Shown one piece after another: positions 47,603-55,453 of a stretch of 64,000 nt of DNA. The notes below the pieces were generated by a model. That model had not been told where the DNA came from. It did not search any database and worked only from the letters and a program-made list of their open reading frames with translations. This DNA is from Vreelandella andesensis. Lineage in GTDB: Bacteria > Pseudomonadota > Gammaproteobacteria > Pseudomonadales > Halomonadaceae. Positions within the stretch are counted from its first letter, which is position 1. Every line of letters starts with the position of its first letter. Position numbers and translations under genes: made by a program. The stretch covers positions 1 to 64,000 of the forward strand of contig NZ_RZHG01000007.1 of assembly GCF_003989795.1 (NCBI RefSeq). Reading direction: 5' to 3'.

Positions 47603-48394
47603 ATGAAAATCGACCTATACCAAGTGGATGCTTTCGCCTCAAAGCCTTTTGAAGGCAACCCAGCGGCGGTGTGCCCGTTGGAAGCGTGGCTGGATGATGC
47701 GTTGTTGCAGGCGATAGCCACGGAGAACAACCTCTCTGAAACAGCCTTCTTTGTGCCGACTGAATCTGGCTACCATCTGCGCTGGTTTACGCCTTCGGTG
47801 GAGGTGGATCTGTGTGGCCATGCCACCTTAGCGGCGGCGTGGGTGATTTTTAATGCGCTGGGCAGTAGCGCTGAAACGCTGCATTTCGAAACGCGCAGCG
47901 GCCAGCTTTTGGTGCGGCGTGAAGGCGACGAACTGGCAATGGATTTCCCCGCGAAAACGTTAGCGCCGTTTGAAATGCACGCGGAGGTAGCTGCTGCCCT
48001 AGGCGGTATCGAGATTGAAGAGCTGTTGATCTCGGATGACATTGTGGTGGTGGTTGATAATGCGGGCCTGGTTGAACGCCTTGCACCGGATATGCAGCGG
48101 CTTAAACAATTACCAGGGCGGGGTGTGGCCGTCACCGCAAAAGGTGATGATGTGGACTTTGTTTCGCGTTGGTTTGGCCCCAAGGTGGGCGTGGAAGAAG
48201 ACCCTGTGACCGGCTCGGCCCATACCTCGCTTGCACCGTACTGGGCGGCGCGCCTGGGTAAGCAAGTGCTAACTGCCCGCCAAGGTGGGGCACGTCAAGG
48301 CGCGCTTAGCTGCGTTGTAGAAGGCGAGCGGGTGGTTATTAAAGGCTGCGTAGCGCCTTATTTAACGGGTAAAATCACGCTGCCCAACGGCTAA
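47603..48394 (+). CDS. PhzF-family isomerase-like protein
   Basis: 263-residue member of the PhzF family (diaminopimelate-epimerase fold). Seen are VDAFASKPFEGNPAAVCPL, the catalytic Glu region NNLSETAFFVP, WFTPSVEVDLCGHATLAAA, and the second-domain block VEEDPVTGSAHTSLAPYWA. No other phenazine genes are present, so it is a general PhzF-like enzyme of unknown substrate. ATG 47603 is preferred over TTG 47594. It follows fic by 61 bp but may have its own promoter. Confidence 0.9.
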   Translation: MKIDLYQVDAFASKPFEGNPAAVCPLEAWLDDALLQAIATENNLSETAFFVPTESGYHLRWFTPSVEVDLCGHATLAAAWVIFNALGSSAETLHFETRSGQLLVRREGDELAMDFPAKTLAPFEMHAEVAAALGGIEIEELLISDDIVVVVDNAGLVERLAPDMQRLKQLPGRGVAVTAKGDDVDFVSRWFGPKVGVEEDPVTGSAHTSLAPYWAARLGKQVLTARQGGARQGALSCVVEGERVVIKGCVAPYLTGKITLPNG

Positions 48395-48470
48395 GCTGGA
48401 CTTAGCCACTTGCCGAACGACTTGTTTATTGCGAGATAGTTGATATTCATCGAGTACAACCAGCTGCTCG

Positions 48471-48503
48471 ATTGAGCCGATTACAGCGCTTATTCGGCTC
48501 AAT
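48471..48503. promoter_or_regulatory. Perfect 10-bp palindrome sharing the fic operator core
   Basis: ATTGAGCCGA (48471-48480), 13-bp spacer, TCGGCTCAAT (48494-48503): exact reverse complements. The inner seven bases and spacer length are those of the site upstream of fic. It stands in a 205-bp gap between the ends of two convergent genes, so no nearby gene start explains it. Confidence 0.65.
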
Positions 48504-48599
48504 ATGTGAGTCGAATAGATCTTTGCAGTTTTAAACGTGTGGGCAGGCATTCAATCGCACGGCTTTCTGAGTGCAATGCGTCAGGCGTCTAAAAGCGCA

Positions 48600-48896
48600 T
48601 CACGCCTTTTCAATGCCATCTACTAAAAACACCCGGTAGTCGGCGCCTAGAAAGCGGTGCTTGCGGGCTTCTTGGTAGGCGGGGCTTTCGTACCAAGCGC
48701 GGGCGGCGGCCATATCCGGGAAGCGTAGAATGACGGCACCTTCCATCGCACTGCCTTCCAGTACTTCAAAATCGCCATAAAAGGCCAGCGGTTGTGGGTC
48801 ATGACCTTCGCGGGCGGCTTTGGCTTTTTCGCTGTAGCGCTGCATTTCTTCGCTGTCGTGGGTGTGCTCGCGGGTTAGTACAATATAAGCGGGCAT
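48600..48896 (-). CDS. DUF1330 family protein
   Basis: 98-residue ferredoxin-like (dimeric alpha/beta barrel) protein. The family pattern is seen in YIVLTREHTHD, the central GDFEVLEGSAMEGAVILRF block, and FPDMAAARAWYESPAYQEARKHR. Function unknown. A good ribosome binding site (AGGAG) precedes the ATG. Confidence 0.88.
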   Translation of the reverse strand: MPAYIVLTREHTHDSEEMQRYSEKAKAAREGHDPQPLAFYGDFEVLEGSAMEGAVILRFPDMAAARAWYESPAYQEARKHRFLGADYRVFLVDGIEKA

Positions 48897-48991
48897 TTCT
48901 TTCTCCTGGCGTACTATGAAAAGTTGCTAAAGCATAACATCGCCAACAAGCGCTGCCATGTGAAGCGTGCCGTGGGTTGAATCAGCCGGCG

Positions 48992-49525
48992 TTAATACGG
49001 CGGGGTAATCGATGGGTCATCAGCGTCGATGTAGGCCTCAGGTTCAGCCATGGGTTGTCGCTGCTTATTTTCCAAAGTAGCTAAGGCAATCTTGTAGCAA
49101 TCTTCGATATGGCTGTTACCCATGAGCTTCATGGCGGTGAAGCTAATGCTGCCTGCCACGGCACTGCCAATGAAGGGCACAAACTTTGAAACCCCTTTGG
49201 CAGCAACCTTAACGCCCATTTTGTTGAGCAGCACGAGGATTAATTTTTTGGTGATGTATTTTCCGGCTAACTTGCTGCCTGTATTGGAAATAGCGGTCAT
49301 TACAAAGAGCTTGGTTTCGGTGTCAAGGCCTTCGATCTGTTCAGGCGATAACCCAAATTTGCTGTTAATTTGAGGAATTATCCTCATTAAGATGACGACA
49401 TCTGAGCCGATATCCAGCCCGGGTATAGGAATGATGGCGGTGCCCGCCGAGATCCCTGCGCTTTTGGTCACCATTGAATAGCATGATTTTCTAATGGCGT
49501 CGAGTTCTTCCCGTGTCTCGATCAT
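48992..49525 (-). CDS. Unrecognised membrane-associated protein, DUF697/EcsC-like pattern
   Basis: 177 residues from ATG 49525, which has AAGGAA seven bases upstream; the longer frame to 49600 is unlikely. Hydrophobic Gly/Ile-rich segments (IPIPGLDIGSDVVILMRII, KKLILVLLNKMGVKVAAKG, FVPFIGSAVAGSISF) alternate with polar helices, resembling the C-terminal parts of YcjF/DUF697-type GTPase-associated proteins. No GTP-binding motif is present. It ends in a short acidic Pro-rich tail. Function unknown; assignment to DUF697 is tentative. Confidence 0.55.
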   Translation of the reverse strand: MIETREELDAIRKSCYSMVTKSAGISAGTAIIPIPGLDIGSDVVILMRIIPQINSKFGLSPEQIEGLDTETKLFVMTAISNTGSKLAGKYITKKLILVLLNKMGVKVAAKGVSKFVPFIGSAVAGSISFTAMKLMGNSHIEDCYKIALATLENKQRQPMAEPEAYIDADDPSITPPY

Positions 49526-49603
49526 GTGGCGTTCCTTTTTAGCGGTGCTGGCATAACCGTCGTCGACGGTTGCACGAAATTCGATGCTGCAGAAGGTCAA
49601 ACC

Positions 49604-50047
49604 TTACGCTTTCACGTCTCCACAACCCCGTTCAGTACAGGCGGGCTGGTGGTTATACAGTGTTTGAATGATCTGGCAATTGGCCGTTTTTCCACCTCGG
49701 CATTGGTGAACCACTTGGCGTAGTTCTCCCGCTAGTGATTGTAAAGCGGCGATGCGCTCTTCTAAGTGTTCGAGATGTCGGCTGGCGATATCGTCGGCGG
49801 CGGTGCAGTCGGTATCAGGATTATCAGAAAGTGCTAATAGTTCCTGGATACTGTGCAGGTCTAACCCCAGGCTGCGGCCGTGACGAATAAAGCCAATGCG
49901 TGCCAGCGCTGCCTGATCGTAAGACCGATAGCCTTGTTCACCCCGCTGCGGCGGTGCCAGTAATCCGAGCTTTTCATAATGGCGAATGCTTTCCGGCGAG
50001 CATCCGGTTCGGCTGGCAACTTCCCCAATACGATAGTGGCGTTTCAT
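49604..50047 (-). CDS. MerR-family metal-responsive regulator
   Basis: 147-residue MerR regulator. The N-terminal winged helix-turn-helix is YRIGEVASRTGCSPESIRHYEKLGLL, followed by GYRSYDQAALARIGFIRHGRSLG. The dimerisation helix leads to a C-terminal metal site: Cys81, Cys116, Cys124, Cys137 and Cys142. The pattern resembles ZntR/CadR/PbrR more than copper-sensing CueR. It should twist and activate the divergent permease promoter, which has the required over-long spacer. Metal identity (Zn, Cd or Pb) cannot be decided. Confidence 0.92.
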   Translation of the reverse strand: MKRHYRIGEVASRTGCSPESIRHYEKLGLLAPPQRGEQGYRSYDQAALARIGFIRHGRSLGLDLHSIQELLALSDNPDTDCTAADDIASRHLEHLEERIAALQSLAGELRQVVHQCRGGKTANCQIIQTLYNHQPACTERGCGDVKA

Positions 50048-50051
50048 TGGC

Positions 50052-50082
50052 TTGACCCTGTAACGATTACAAGGTTTAGGCT
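50052..50082 (+). promoter_or_regulatory. MerR-type promoter of the metal permease (19-bp spacer)
   Basis: TTGACC (50052-50057) and TAGGCT (50077-50082) are separated by 19 bp, the long spacer typical of MerR-activated promoters. The spacer holds an imperfect dyad CCTGTAA...TTACAAGG. It lies between the divergent regulator and permease genes. Confidence 0.8.
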
Positions 50083-50120
50083 AGTGGTTATTCTCTTGAC
50101 TCACAAGTAGGTAACCGGTG

Positions 50121-51158
50121 ATGACGCTGATCAATGAGCTATTAAGTATTGCGCTGAGTGCTGCGCCTTGGTTAATGCTGGGCTTGGTGATTGCGGGGCT
50201 GATAAAGGCGTTGATGCCAGAGCACTTATTACAGCGCTGGATGGGCGGGCGTGGGGTGGGCAGCATCTTACGCGCAGCGGTGATTGGTATGCCGTTGCCG
50301 CTGTGTTCCTGCGGGGCGATTCCCACGGCGCTGGCGCTGCATCGGGGCGGGGCAGGCCGTGGGCCAACCACGTCTTTTCTAATTAGTACCCCAGGCGTGG
50401 GCGTGGATTCCATGCTGATCACCAGTGTGTTGCTAGGCCCATTAATGGCGCTAGCGCGTGTGCTGGGGGCATTGGTAACCGCGATAGTGACGGGCATTTT
50501 AGTGGGTTTTACCAGCCAGTCAGCAGTGTCGAAAAATACCCCCGTTAGCCGTTGCTGTGCATCAAAAGGCTGCACTTCTCAAGACGATGCCGAGGCCAAT
50601 GAACAGGCCACTGAGTCAACAGAGGTAATCGCCGGATTGAAATATGCCTTCAGTGATTTGCTTGATGACATCAGCCGTTGGATGTTTGCCGGTTTATTGC
50701 TGGCGGGCGTGCTGGTGACCTTTGTGCCGCCAGAAACCCTGGTGGGGTTTTCAGGAGGGCTGTTGGCGCTCGTTCTTATGGCGGTGATCGGCATTCCTTT
50801 ATACATCTGTGCGACCGCCGCCACCCCGGTTGCCGCTGGCTTGCTCTTGGCGGGCATTTCGCCGGGAATGGCGTTGGTTTTTCTACTGGCGGGCCCTGTG
50901 ACCAGCCTGGCAACCCTGGCCATTTTGCGCCGTGAGCTTGGCAGCCAGGCATTGGTGGTGTATCTGGGCAGCATTCTGCTGGTAACGGTGCTGATCGGCT
51001 GGGTGTTTGACCAGGGGCTTGCGATGACCGGCTGGAATCCTGTTCAACAGGCGAGCCAAGTTCAGGAGCTGTTACCCGTATGGCTAGAGTGGCTGGCTTT
51101 AGGCGCGTTGGTGCTGTTTTCTATTCGCCCTGTTCGTAAACGCTTGCTGGGGTTTTAG
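50121..51158 (+). CDS. SO_0444-type Cu/Zn efflux permease (ArsP/DUF318 family)
   Basis: 345-residue inner-membrane permease with about eight to ten helices in two halves. Family features: the MPLPLCSCGAIPTALAL motif (about 55-71), the STPGVGVDS stretch, a central polar loop with a CCASKGC cysteine cluster (about 141-147), and the second-half YICATAATPVAAGLL segment. Control by a MerR-type regulator supports export of Zn, Cd or a related thiophilic metal. ATG 50121 is preferred to GTG 50118. Confidence 0.88.
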   Translation: MTLINELLSIALSAAPWLMLGLVIAGLIKALMPEHLLQRWMGGRGVGSILRAAVIGMPLPLCSCGAIPTALALHRGGAGRGPTTSFLISTPGVGVDSMLITSVLLGPLMALARVLGALVTAIVTGILVGFTSQSAVSKNTPVSRCCASKGCTSQDDAEANEQATESTEVIAGLKYAFSDLLDDISRWMFAGLLLAGVLVTFVPPETLVGFSGGLLALVLMAVIGIPLYICATAATPVAAGLLLAGISPGMALVFLLAGPVTSLATLAILRRELGSQALVVYLGSILLVTVLIGWVFDQGLAMTGWNPVQQASQVQELLPVWLEWLALGALVLFSIRPVRKRLLGF

Positions 51159-51235
51159 GTAAATAAACGTTCTGCTAGAAACTCCACAAATAGCCGTGTG
51201 CGTTGGGAAGGGTGGTTTGGCGGTAATAAACCGCG
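51155..51235 (-). pseudogene. C-terminal remnant of a LysR-type regulator gene
   Basis: On the - strand the ~26 codons before the stop at 51155 read RGLLPPNHPSQRTRLFVEF then LAERLFT, which has the look of the end of a LysR-family effector domain (xxxPSRRTRLFVDFLAERL). The rest of that gene is absent: upstream, this frame only runs across msrQ in a wrong frame. It is probably a deletion scar next to the msrQ stop at 51268. Confidence 0.6.
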
Positions 51236-51267
51236 TTGATGGGTTGGGTGTGTAGCTTTTAGAAGCC

Positions 51268-51888
51268 CTAAGCACGACTCAACCGATGGCGTAGTTTCGG
51301 CAGCGTACGGGCGACGGGCGGCAGGCGGGTGGCCATGACTAACGCGGCAATGGCGGCATACATTGCCCACTCTTGCATGTCGGCACGCACTACCCAGAAA
51401 AAGTGCAGCAGCACCAGGCCTAAAATGACATAGGAAAATTTGTGCAGCGGCTTCCAGCGTTTGCCTAAACGGCGCATCGACCATTTGTTAGAGGTCGCCC
51501 CTAATACGGCAAGGCCGATCAGCGCGATCATGCCGACGATGATGTAAGGCCGCTTGACTAGCTCGCTAGCGAGTAGCGCCCAGTTAAGCCCGAGAATAAA
51601 CAGCGCGTAGCTGAGCATATGCAGGGTGGCGTAGGCGAGTGTCCACAACCCCAGTTGGCGGCGGATTAATGCAAAGCCTTTCCAGCGGGTGAGTTTGGTG
51701 AGCGGTGTAAGGCTTAGCGTGAGAAGTAGCATCCATAGCCCGCCAATGCCGATATTCAGCAGCAGGTAGTTTCCTGGCTCGGGGCCAGCGGCGTTAATCG
51801 CCACCTGCCAGCCCCAGAATACCAGCGGCGCTAACGCCGCCAGGAACACTCCTATTCGCCATAGCAACCATACGCGTGGCGTTGCCAT
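51268..51888 (-). CDS. msrQ: Haem-binding membrane subunit MsrQ (YedZ)
   Basis: 206-residue member of the ferric-reductase-like family that passes electrons from the quinone pool or flavin to MsrP. About six helices; conserved haem-ligand His occur in ATLHMLSYALF (near residue 91), KPLHKFSYVILG and LVLLHFFWVV. The RPYIIVGMIALIGLAVLGATS segment is family-typical. Its ATG overlaps the msrP stop by one base (TAATG). Confidence 0.95.
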   Translation of the reverse strand: MATPRVWLLWRIGVFLAALAPLVFWGWQVAINAAGPEPGNYLLLNIGIGGLWMLLLTLSLTPLTKLTRWKGFALIRRQLGLWTLAYATLHMLSYALFILGLNWALLASELVKRPYIIVGMIALIGLAVLGATSNKWSMRRLGKRWKPLHKFSYVILGLVLLHFFWVVRADMQEWAMYAAIAALVMATRLPPVARTLPKLRHRLSRA

Positions 51889-52904
51889 TAGTAGTGTTTC
51901 CTTAAATCCATACCGGCATATAACTCGGCGACCTCGTCGCCATAGCCGTTAAACATCAACGTATCAATCGTATTGGAGTTGAATAGGCTGTTGGGTAGCC
52001 GCCGCTCAGTGGCTTGGCTCCAGCGCGGGTGGTCAACCTGCGGGTTAACGTTAGCGTAGAAACCGTACTCATTAGCGGCGATTTGCTGCCAGGAGTTAAC
52101 CGGCTGCTCTTCCACTAGCGAGATACGCACAATCGATTTGATGCTTTTGAAGCCATACTTCCAGGGCACCACCAGCCGTAAGGGTGCGCCATTCTGGTTA
52201 GGCAGTTCGCGGCCATACATGCCCATGGCCAGAAGTGTCAGCGGGTTCATGGCCTCGTCTAGGCGCAACCCTTCCACGTACGGCCAGTCGATGATCGAGA
52301 ACGAGGAGCGCTGGCCGGGCATTTGCTCCGGGTCTACCAGGGTTTCAAAACGCACGTATTTGGCTTTGCTGGTGGGGTCGGCACGCCTGATCACCTCGGC
52401 AAGAGGAATGCCTAGCCAGGGAATCACCATCGACCATGCCTCTACGCAACGCAGGCGGTAAATGCGCTCTTCAAATTGTGAGGGCTTAGCGAAGTCTTCC
52501 AGTGAAAAGCGCCCACCGTTATTTACTTCGCCATCGACCACCACGCTCCAGGGCTGGGTTTCCAGGCTGCCGGCATGGCGTGAAGGGTCACGTTTATCAG
52601 TGCCAAACTCGAAAAAGTTGTTGTAGCCACTGGCATCATCAAAGGGGGCGATTTTATCTTTTTCGGGATTACTGGGGGTGATGGCGCGCCACTGGGTATC
52701 GCTGATTTTTTCCCTTAGCCAAGTTGGGGCATCGCCCGCTGGCACGTCAGAATAATCTTCGTTGGCACGGACGTGGCCGGAGAGGGCGAGCCCGGCGCCC
52801 AACCCTGCCATGCCACCCATAAAGCGCCGCCGGGAGAGGTAAATAGATTCCGGTGTTACATCGGATTCGTGTAAATCACTCGGTTTGGCAATCTTGATTA
52901 GCAT
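51888..52904 (-). CDS. msrP: Periplasmic methionine sulfoxide reductase catalytic subunit MsrP (YedY)
   Basis: 338-residue molybdopterin enzyme of the sulfite-oxidase fold that repairs oxidised methionines in periplasmic proteins. A twin-arginine signal (SRRRFMGGMAGLGAGLALSG, about 25-44) exports the folded protein. The Mo ligand Cys is in LRCVEAWSMVIPW; the YNNFFEFG and VPWKYGFKSIKSI motifs are also intact. ATG 52904 has GGAG about nine bases upstream; the open frame to 52982 is unlikely. It sits between the sensor kinase gene and msrQ on the same strand, so all four may be linked. Confidence 0.96.
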   Translation of the reverse strand: MLIKIAKPSDLHESDVTPESIYLSRRRFMGGMAGLGAGLALSGHVRANEDYSDVPAGDAPTWLREKISDTQWRAITPSNPEKDKIAPFDDASGYNNFFEFGTDKRDPSRHAGSLETQPWSVVVDGEVNNGGRFSLEDFAKPSQFEERIYRLRCVEAWSMVIPWLGIPLAEVIRRADPTSKAKYVRFETLVDPEQMPGQRSSFSIIDWPYVEGLRLDEAMNPLTLLAMGMYGRELPNQNGAPLRLVVPWKYGFKSIKSIVRISLVEEQPVNSWQQIAANEYGFYANVNPQVDHPRWSQATERRLPNSLFNSNTIDTLMFNGYGDEVAELYAGMDLRKHY

Positions 52905-52987
52905 AATGTGTCTCCACTCGCTTTGGGAAAGGTGTGTGAGCTGCGGCCAGTTTGCATGAGGTTTATCACAACCAGCTCTCAAGGTTA

Positions 52988-54472
52988 TTACGTATTTATA
53001 ACGTTGGATGAAGAGGGCACGGTAGGTAGCCGTATGCAGAAGGCTGCTCCGCCAGTGGCGAGGTTTTCGACACCAATATCACCGCCCTGAAGCGTCATGA
53101 TTCTGCGCGCAATGGCCAACCCGAGCCCCGCATGGCCAGCGCCGCTAGCGGTTTCGCCGCGATAAAAGGGATCAAAGATATGCGGCAGATCCTGTTCCGC
53201 AATGCCTGGGCCGCTGTCGTTGACGCACACCTGTGGTTCGCCGTTCGTTTGGCCAAGCACAACGTTGATGTGGCCGCCCGCGGGGCTATAGGCAATGGCA
53301 TTGCTGATCAAGTTATCCAACACGCGTTCGGTCATGGCGAGGTCGGCGTAAGCGGTTGGCAGTGCTGGGTTTCCACTCAGCGTTAGCGCCAAGTGGCTGT
53401 CGCGTGCGGCTTGGTCGTGTTTCTGAACCACGTCGTGTACCAGTTCTGCCAGCGGGAAGGGTTCGGGCACTGGCTGCTTTTCTTTTGCCTCGAGTGCGGC
53501 AAGTTCGAAGAGTTCATCTACCAAGCGGCTTAAACGGCGGCCTTCTTTGAGGGCGATATCGAGGAAGCGATCCTGCTCTTGCAGGCTGAGACGATCACGT
53601 CTTAATTTCAGGCTTTCGATATAACCTTGCATCGACGCGAGCGGAGTGCGCAGATCGTGGGATACCTGGGCGATCAAGTGGCGGCGCTGGGCATCCTTTT
53701 CTGTCAGCTGTTCGATCTGGGAGGCGATCCGACGCGCCATGTTGTCAAAGGTAATATCCAGATAATCGATCTCGTCACGAACTGCGTGCGGCTTATCGAG
53801 CCGGGGCTGGCTTATGTCGTTGTTCTCGAACGCTTCCACCCGTCGTGCTAACGCTCTAAGGCGGCGGGTTAGCAGGCGGAAAATAGTCAGCCCTGCGACC
53901 ATCGCCACTATCAGGCTGACCAATAACGCCCAGGCGCTCATTTTCAGTAATTTACCACCACGGGCCATGGTTTCTGCCGCGTCGTACTCTTCACCCCGCA
54001 ACACGACATAAAGGTACCCTTCTGGATTGTCTGCGGTAGGCACCGGCGTTACGGAAAAGACTTTCTGCCGATCATGACTGCGGGGGTCGTCGCCGAGTAT
54101 CGGATAAAGGCGCATGTCATCCATCAGCCTGTGAATGGGAGCCATCGAGACTTGGTTGCGCTTGATCTTCGACGGGTCTGCAGAATAAGACAGGATGGTG
54201 CCATCCAGCCCCAGCAAGTAGATCTCAATGCTGGGGTTAATGGCCATATACAGCGCGAAGAGTTCTTCTAGGGCGCTCCGATCAAGCGCTCCGTCGCTAA
54301 CTAGATTTCTGTCTGATACCAGGTTTTTGGCCAGGTTTTGATGTAACGCCTGGTTGACCGAGGCACTGTATTCACGCAGCGAATAGAGGCTGATGAAAGT
54401 GTAAAGCAGGCCAACGACGAGCAGTAATAGAAACAGGCCTAGGGCTAGCCGGGTATAGAGTGTTTTCAACAT
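52988..54472 (-). CDS. Sensor histidine kinase (HAMP, HisKA, HATPase)
   Basis: 494 residues. Membrane helices at about 11-31 and 179-200 flank a ~145-residue periplasmic sensor domain; a HAMP domain follows (about 200-255). The HisKA motif VSHDLRTPLASMQGY holds phospho-acceptor His272. The ATPase part has the N box NLISNAIAYSP, G1 NDSGPGIAEQ and G2 GHAGLGLAIA. The stimulus is unknown. The periplasmic domain starts with a duplicated NLVSD (about 50-58). With the adjacent response regulator it may control msrPQ, as HprSR-type systems do in other bacteria; that is inference from position. Confidence 0.93.
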   Translation of the reverse strand: MLKTLYTRLALGLFLLLLVVGLLYTFISLYSLREYSASVNQALHQNLAKNLVSDRNLVSDGALDRSALEELFALYMAINPSIEIYLLGLDGTILSYSADPSKIKRNQVSMAPIHRLMDDMRLYPILGDDPRSHDRQKVFSVTPVPTADNPEGYLYVVLRGEEYDAAETMARGGKLLKMSAWALLVSLIVAMVAGLTIFRLLTRRLRALARRVEAFENNDISQPRLDKPHAVRDEIDYLDITFDNMARRIASQIEQLTEKDAQRRHLIAQVSHDLRTPLASMQGYIESLKLRRDRLSLQEQDRFLDIALKEGRRLSRLVDELFELAALEAKEKQPVPEPFPLAELVHDVVQKHDQAARDSHLALTLSGNPALPTAYADLAMTERVLDNLISNAIAYSPAGGHINVVLGQTNGEPQVCVNDSGPGIAEQDLPHIFDPFYRGETASGAGHAGLGLAIARRIMTLQGGDIGVENLATGGAAFCIRLPTVPSSSNVINT

Positions 54473-54475
54473 AAC

Positions 54476-55177
54476 TTATTCACGGAAGCGATAGCCGACC
54501 CCCCAAACTGTCTGGATAAACGCGGGGTTTGCGGGATCAGTTTCGATCTTACCCCGAAGGCGGTTGATGTGGGTATTGACGGTATGCTCATAGCCTTCGT
54601 GGCTGTAGCCCCATACGGTGTCGAGCAGTTGGGCACGGCTAAATACCTGACCTGGGTGCGTGGCAAAATGCCATAGTAGGTCAAACTCCCGGGCGGTGAG
54701 TTCGACAGGCTGATCCTTGATAAATACTCGCCGACGCAACGAGTCAATCCGCAGCTCATCAGAAATTAACTCTTGCCGACTGGGCTCCGCAACTGCTGCG
54801 GATGCCATAGCGTCTACACGGCGGAATAAAGCTTTCACCCTTGCCGATAGTTCAGCCACACTAAAAGGTTTCGTGAGGTAATCATCCGCCCCTATTTCCA
54901 GCCCTAGAACCCGATCAAGCTCAGTACTTTTAGCCGTTAGCATCAGTACCGGAACGTAGCCTGGGCCGGAGCGGATTTCACGGCAAATCGACAGCCCATC
55001 CAGGCCGGGCAGCATCAGATCGAGAATCACGAGATCGATGCCCCCTTCACGAAAACGCGCAAGCCCGGTATCACCCCGCTCGCAAAGAATGGGGTTCATG
55101 CCAAGTTCAGCTACATGCATACGAACGAGTTCACCGATACCTGGGTTATCCTCAATAATCAGTACGTTTCGTGTCAT
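54476..55177 (-). CDS. OmpR-family response regulator
   Basis: 233 residues from ATG 55177. The receiver domain has acidic pocket IIEDN, phospho-acceptor Asp53 in VILDLMLPG, and Lys in LTKPFS. The C-terminal winged helix has LTAREFDLLWHFA, VFSRAQLLDTVWG, and THINRLRGKIE. The frame also opens at 55192 and 55225, but the latter lies only a few bases from a TATAAC -10-like hexamer. Start choice is therefore uncertain because no ribosome binding site is obvious. The kinase gene begins three bases after its stop. Confidence 0.9.
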   Translation of the reverse strand: MTRNVLIIEDNPGIGELVRMHVAELGMNPILCERGDTGLARFREGGIDLVILDLMLPGLDGLSICREIRSGPGYVPVLMLTAKSTELDRVLGLEIGADDYLTKPFSVAELSARVKALFRRVDAMASAAVAEPSRQELISDELRIDSLRRRVFIKDQPVELTAREFDLLWHFATHPGQVFSRAQLLDTVWGYSHEGYEHTVNTHINRLRGKIETDPANPAFIQTVWGVGYRFRE

Positions 55178-55453
55178 AAGTGTTCGTATCATCGTTTTTT
55201 GTGCTAAGTCCGCTTGATGCGCCATAGCGTTATAATGGCTCTAGGCGCGTATCTACGCGTGATTAGTTGCTACTCGCCAACAGAGAGATTCAGAACTATC
55301 CTAGGCGCGCACCATCACGGGGGCGTCATGGAGTGATACTGAGTGTACCGTGCAAAGTTCACAAATGTGTCACGGGGACCCGAACAATAGAGTGATGTCA
55401 GTGATAACGTCCTCATTAATATCAATACGCGTATTTCAGCAAGGAGAGCGCCT

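Noticed and set aside
47603-48394. PhzF-family gene as evidence for phenazine synthesis
   Set aside because: No phzA-G neighbours; the family is broad and mostly of unknown substrate.
48362-48550. 62-codon open frame on the - strand covering the orphan palindrome
   Set aside because: Overlaps the end of the PhzF gene in antisense and the palindrome itself; no ribosome binding site seen.
51155-51484. Full 109-codon frame on the - strand over the end of msrQ
   Set aside because: Only its last ~26 codons look LysR-like; the rest is an msrQ shadow, so it is listed as a short remnant rather than a gene.
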